In this document: positions 61,753 through 64,000 of the stretch, in pieces
Layout: each line of letters starts with the position of its first letter
Position numbering within the stretch: the first letter of the stretch is position 1
Assembly: GCA_021775095.1 (NCBI GenBank)
Contig: JAJFII010000069.1
Coordinates: 1 to 64,000, forward strand
Source: Rhodospirillales bacterium
GTDB lineage: Bacteria; Pseudomonadota; Alphaproteobacteria; Rhodospirillales; Casp-alpha2
Length of the DNA stretch: 64,000 nt
Direction of reading: 5' to 3'
Program-made: the position numbers and the translations under genes
Notes under the pieces: model-generated
Databases searched by the model: none
What the model was told of the DNA's origin: nothing
Seen by the model: the letters and a program-made list of their open reading frames with translations, nothing else

Positions 61753-64000
61753 TTATTTTTCCCCAAATCCACCTCCTGCGGGCGTATCAATGACAAACAC
61801 ATCGCCGGATTTCATGTCCGTCGACTCGGTTGCCCCCAACTCTTCGATCTGGCCGTTGGTTCTCTCGACCGTGTTTCTCCCAACTTCACCAGGTTCACCG
61901 CCGTCGAGGCCGAAGGGGGCGATCCGGCGGTGACCGGATAAAATGGTAGCGGTCATGGGTTGCAGGAAACGAACCCGCCGGGTGGTGCCGTCGCCGCCCC
62001 TGAACTGCCCGGCGCCGCCGGATCCGCGGCGGATTTTAAATTCCTCCAACATTACCGGGAACCGCCATTCTAATATTTCCGGGTCGGTCAGACGGGAATT
62101 GGTCATATGTACGTGCACGGCGTCGGTACCGTCAAATCCGGGACCGGCACCGGAACCGCCACAAATGGTCTCGTAATACTGGTAAGTTTCGTTGCCAAAG
62201 GTGAAATTGTTCATGGTTCCCTGAGATGACGCCAACACGCCCAGAGCGCCATAGAGGGCACCGGTAATACACTGGGATGTTTCGACATTGCCGGCGACTA
62301 CGGCGGCCGGATATTCCGGTTTTAACATACAACCATCGGGAATAATTAAATTGAGGGGTTTCAGGCACCCTTCGTTCATCGGGATATCGTCATCGACCAG
62401 TGTTCGGAAAACATAGAGAACAGCCGCCCGGCAGACCGCCGACGGGGCGTTAAAATTGGTATCCATTTGGGCGGAAGTGCCGGTGAAGTCGATGGTTGCC
62501 TGTCGGGCCTGGCGATCAATAGAAATATTGACTTTGATCGTCGTACCGCAGTCCATGGGATATTCGAAGGAACCGGGTTTCAGAACATCAAGGACCCGGC
62601 GAACCGATTCCTCCGCATTGTCCTGGACATGGCCCATATAGGCCTGCACCACATCCAGGCCAAAATGGTTGATCATCTTCATCAACTCCTGGACGCCCTT
62701 TTCGTTGGCTGCGACCTGAGCCGATAAATCGGCAAAGTTTTGATGAAAATTGCGGGTCGGATAGGGGCCGCTCGAGAGCAGATCTTTCAGTTCCTTTTGA
62801 CGAACCCGGCCCTGGTCGATCATCAGGAAGTTATCAATCAATACGCCTTCTTCTTCAACCGTTCGGCTGTCGGGAGGCATGGAACCGGGCGTTGTTCCGC
62901 CAATGTCGGCGTGGTGTCCGCGGGCGCCCACATAAAACAGGATTTCCTCTCCGGCCCTGTCGAAAACCGGCGTAACCACAGTCACATCCGGCAAATGGGT
63001 GCCACCATTGTAGGGGGCATTGAGGATATAAACATTGCCCGGTTTGATGCGCCCCCGATTGCCATTAATCACAGCACGGATACTCTCACCCATGGACCCC
63101 AGGTGAACCGGCATATGTGGTGCGTTGGCAATTAAGCCGCCGTCCGCATCGAAAATGGCGCAGGAAAAATCCAGGCGCTCTTTGATATTGACTGAGAACG
63201 CCGTGTTTTCCAGTGTGGCACCCATTTGCTCGGCAATGGACATGAACAGATTGTTGAATATTTCCAACATCACTGGATCAGCATCTGTGCCGATGGCCTT
63301 GCGGTCGTCGCGGGCGTCGACGCGGTTTAAAATCAGGTGCCCCAAGGGGCTGATTTCGGCCAGCCATCCCGGTTCAACAACGGTCGTTCCGGTCGCTTCG
63401 ATGATAACCGAAGGTCCTTTGATCTGGTAGCCGGGGGCCAGCAGGGCGCGGTCATGAATCGGCGCATCCTGCCACTTTTTGCCGACATAAACGGACACCA
63501 AATCAAGCGGTTCTGGATCGGACGGTGGCGTCTTTTCCAGTTGTTTTTCCACGCCTTCTTTGGTCCCGCCGATGCCTTCTATGGATACCGCTTCGACAAG
63601 ATATCCCCGTTCCGGTGAACTGAAGGCGAAACGTTGTCGATGTTCCGCTTCGAAAGCATTTTTCATGGTTGCAATGTCGCTATAGTCGACAATCAACGCC
63701 GTATCGGATCCGGTGTAACGCAGGTGAACACGCTTCATGACCTCGATATTTTTCCGTTTCACGCCCTGGCCCAATATTTCGTCGACGCCGCTGGTGGCGA
63801 GTTCATCGATCGCCGTTTTGATAAGCCCCATGGTCTGCGAATCGAGGGGCGCTTCGATGGATTTTTCACGCAGCGCGCGGACATCGGCCAGGCCCATACC
63901 ATAGGCGGAAAGCACACCGGCAAAGGGATGGACAAAAACCCGGCTCATGGCCAGGGAGTCAGCGACCGCACAGGCATGTTGACCGCCGGCGCCACCAAAA
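61753..64000 (-). CDS. 5-oxoprolinase/hydantoinase fused HyuA-HyuB protein, 3' part (partial)
   Basis: The C-terminal 749 residues of an ATP-dependent 5-oxoprolinase-type protein; the gene enters from the right edge. The open part begins with FGGAGGQHA, the hallmark of the HyuA hydantoinase/oxoprolinase domain. The HyuB domain follows from about residue 238 (DPVMLEIFNNLFMSIAEQMG), with HLGSMGESIRAV, RGHHADIGGTTPGSMP and the end TPAGGGFGEK. HyuA and HyuB are fused in one chain, as in eukaryotic 5-oxoprolinase. It hydrolyses a cyclic amide such as 5-oxoproline or a hydantoin. It is transcribed toward the TolC gene with a 200-base gap. Confidence 0.92.
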   Translation of the reverse strand, partial: FGGAGGQHACAVADSLAMSRVFVHPFAGVLSAYGMGLADVRALREKSIEAPLDSQTMGLIKTAIDELATSGVDEILGQGVKRKNIEVMKRVHLRYTGSDTALIVDYSDIATMKNAFEAEHRQRFAFSSPERGYLVEAVSIEGIGGTKEGVEKQLEKTPPSDPEPLDLVSVYVGKKWQDAPIHDRALLAPGYQIKGPSVIIEATGTTVVEPGWLAEISPLGHLILNRVDARDDRKAIGTDADPVMLEIFNNLFMSIAEQMGATLENTAFSVNIKERLDFSCAIFDADGGLIANAPHMPVHLGSMGESIRAVINGNRGRIKPGNVYILNAPYNGGTHLPDVTVVTPVFDRAGEEILFYVGARGHHADIGGTTPGSMPPDSRTVEEEGVLIDNFLMIDQGRVRQKELKDLLSSGPYPTRNFHQNFADLSAQVAANEKGVQELMKMINHFGLDVVQAYMGHVQDNAEESVRRVLDVLKPGSFEYPMDCGTTIKVNISIDRQARQATIDFTGTSAQMDTNFNAPSAVCRAAVLYVFRTLVDDDIPMNEGCLKPLNLIIPDGCMLKPEYPAAVVAGNVETSQCITGALYGALGVLASSQGTMNNFTFGNETYQYYETICGGSGAGPGFDGTDAVHVHMTNSRLTDPEILEWRFPVMLEEFKIRRGSGGAGQFRGGDGTTRRVRFLQPMTATILSGHRRIAPFGLDGGEPGEVGRNTVERTNGQIEELGATESTDMKSGDVFVIDTPAGGGFGEK

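Noticed and set aside
1-64000. CRISPR arrays, tRNA, rRNA, integrases or transposases
   Set aside because: Looked for and not seen; no repeated spacers, no cloverleaf-like segments and no mobile-element proteins.

Overview
The window looks like a chromosomal segment of an alphaproteobacterium, probably a marine or aquatic heterotroph of the Rhodospirillales type. This is inferred from the gene families: a DUF1194 protein, a GlxA/AraC regulator, many acyl-CoA, CoA-transferase, PrpB and MmgE/PrpD enzymes, an N-acetylglutaminylglutamine osmolyte locus and peptide-type ABC transporters. Base composition appears moderate (near 55% G+C by eye). No rRNA, tRNA, CRISPR array, insertion sequence or phage gene was seen.

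Layout. 1-5.7 kb: end of a dipeptide/oligopeptide ABC transporter operon (ATPase, binding protein, two permeases) with hairpins between genes, followed by an MlrC-type M81 metallopeptidase. 5.7-7.8 kb (minus): a lemA-TPM-TPM envelope operon. 7.9-17.5 kb: CoA and organic-acid catabolism, namely an enoyl-CoA hydratase/SDR pair (the SDR lacks its catalytic Tyr), a secreted protein of unknown function, a PrpB-like lyase, and a divergent operon of TauD-type dioxygenase, 2-hydroxyacid dehydrogenase, enoyl-CoA hydratase, PEP mutase-family lyase and MmgE/PrpD protein. An alpha/beta hydrolase with the fluoroacetate/haloacetate dehalogenase signature follows. 17.5-25.8 kb: a loosely packed stretch with three decayed genes (alpha/beta hydrolase, PAS histidine kinase with two in-frame stops, LysE exporter) among intact DUF1194, OsmC, GlxA, EamA and AEC genes.

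25.8-32.6 kb: a MarR regulator divergent from asnO-ngs-M42 peptidase, the N-acetylglutaminylglutamine amide osmoprotectant system, followed by two small helical proteins and an XRE regulator. 33-38.6 kb: a zinc-ribbon/adenylyl cyclase/ATPase/helical-repeat protein, an MscS channel and a PsiE-like membrane protein. 38.7-42.1 kb (minus): an AT-richer PhnD-like binding protein, sensor kinase and receiver protein triad with no transporter genes.

42.3-51.8 kb (plus): a nine-gene catabolic run of MaoC hydratase, M20 amidohydrolase, acyl-CoA dehydrogenase, CoA transferase, cysteine-dioxygenase-like cupin, four-domain rhodanese protein, isopropylmalate-dehydrogenase-like enzyme, class V aminotransferase and RraA-family aldolase. 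The order suggests import-linked breakdown of an amidated or sulfur-containing carboxylic acid through CoA esters, with sulfur oxidation by the dioxygenase and rhodanese. 51.8-57 kb: enoyl-CoA hydratase, divergent MFS transporter, a second acyl-CoA dehydrogenase/CoA transferase pair, and a glutathione transferase.

57.0-57.3 kb: an intergenic region encoding what looks like a free-standing plus-strand structured RNA of four perfect or near-perfect stem-loops ending in a strong intrinsic terminator, with no plus-strand gene upstream of it. 57.3-64 kb: an OmpR-type response regulator, a short unknown protein, an aldehyde dehydrogenase, a TolC-type outer membrane protein and the 3' part of a HyuA-HyuB fused 5-oxoprolinase/hydantoinase gene that runs off the window.
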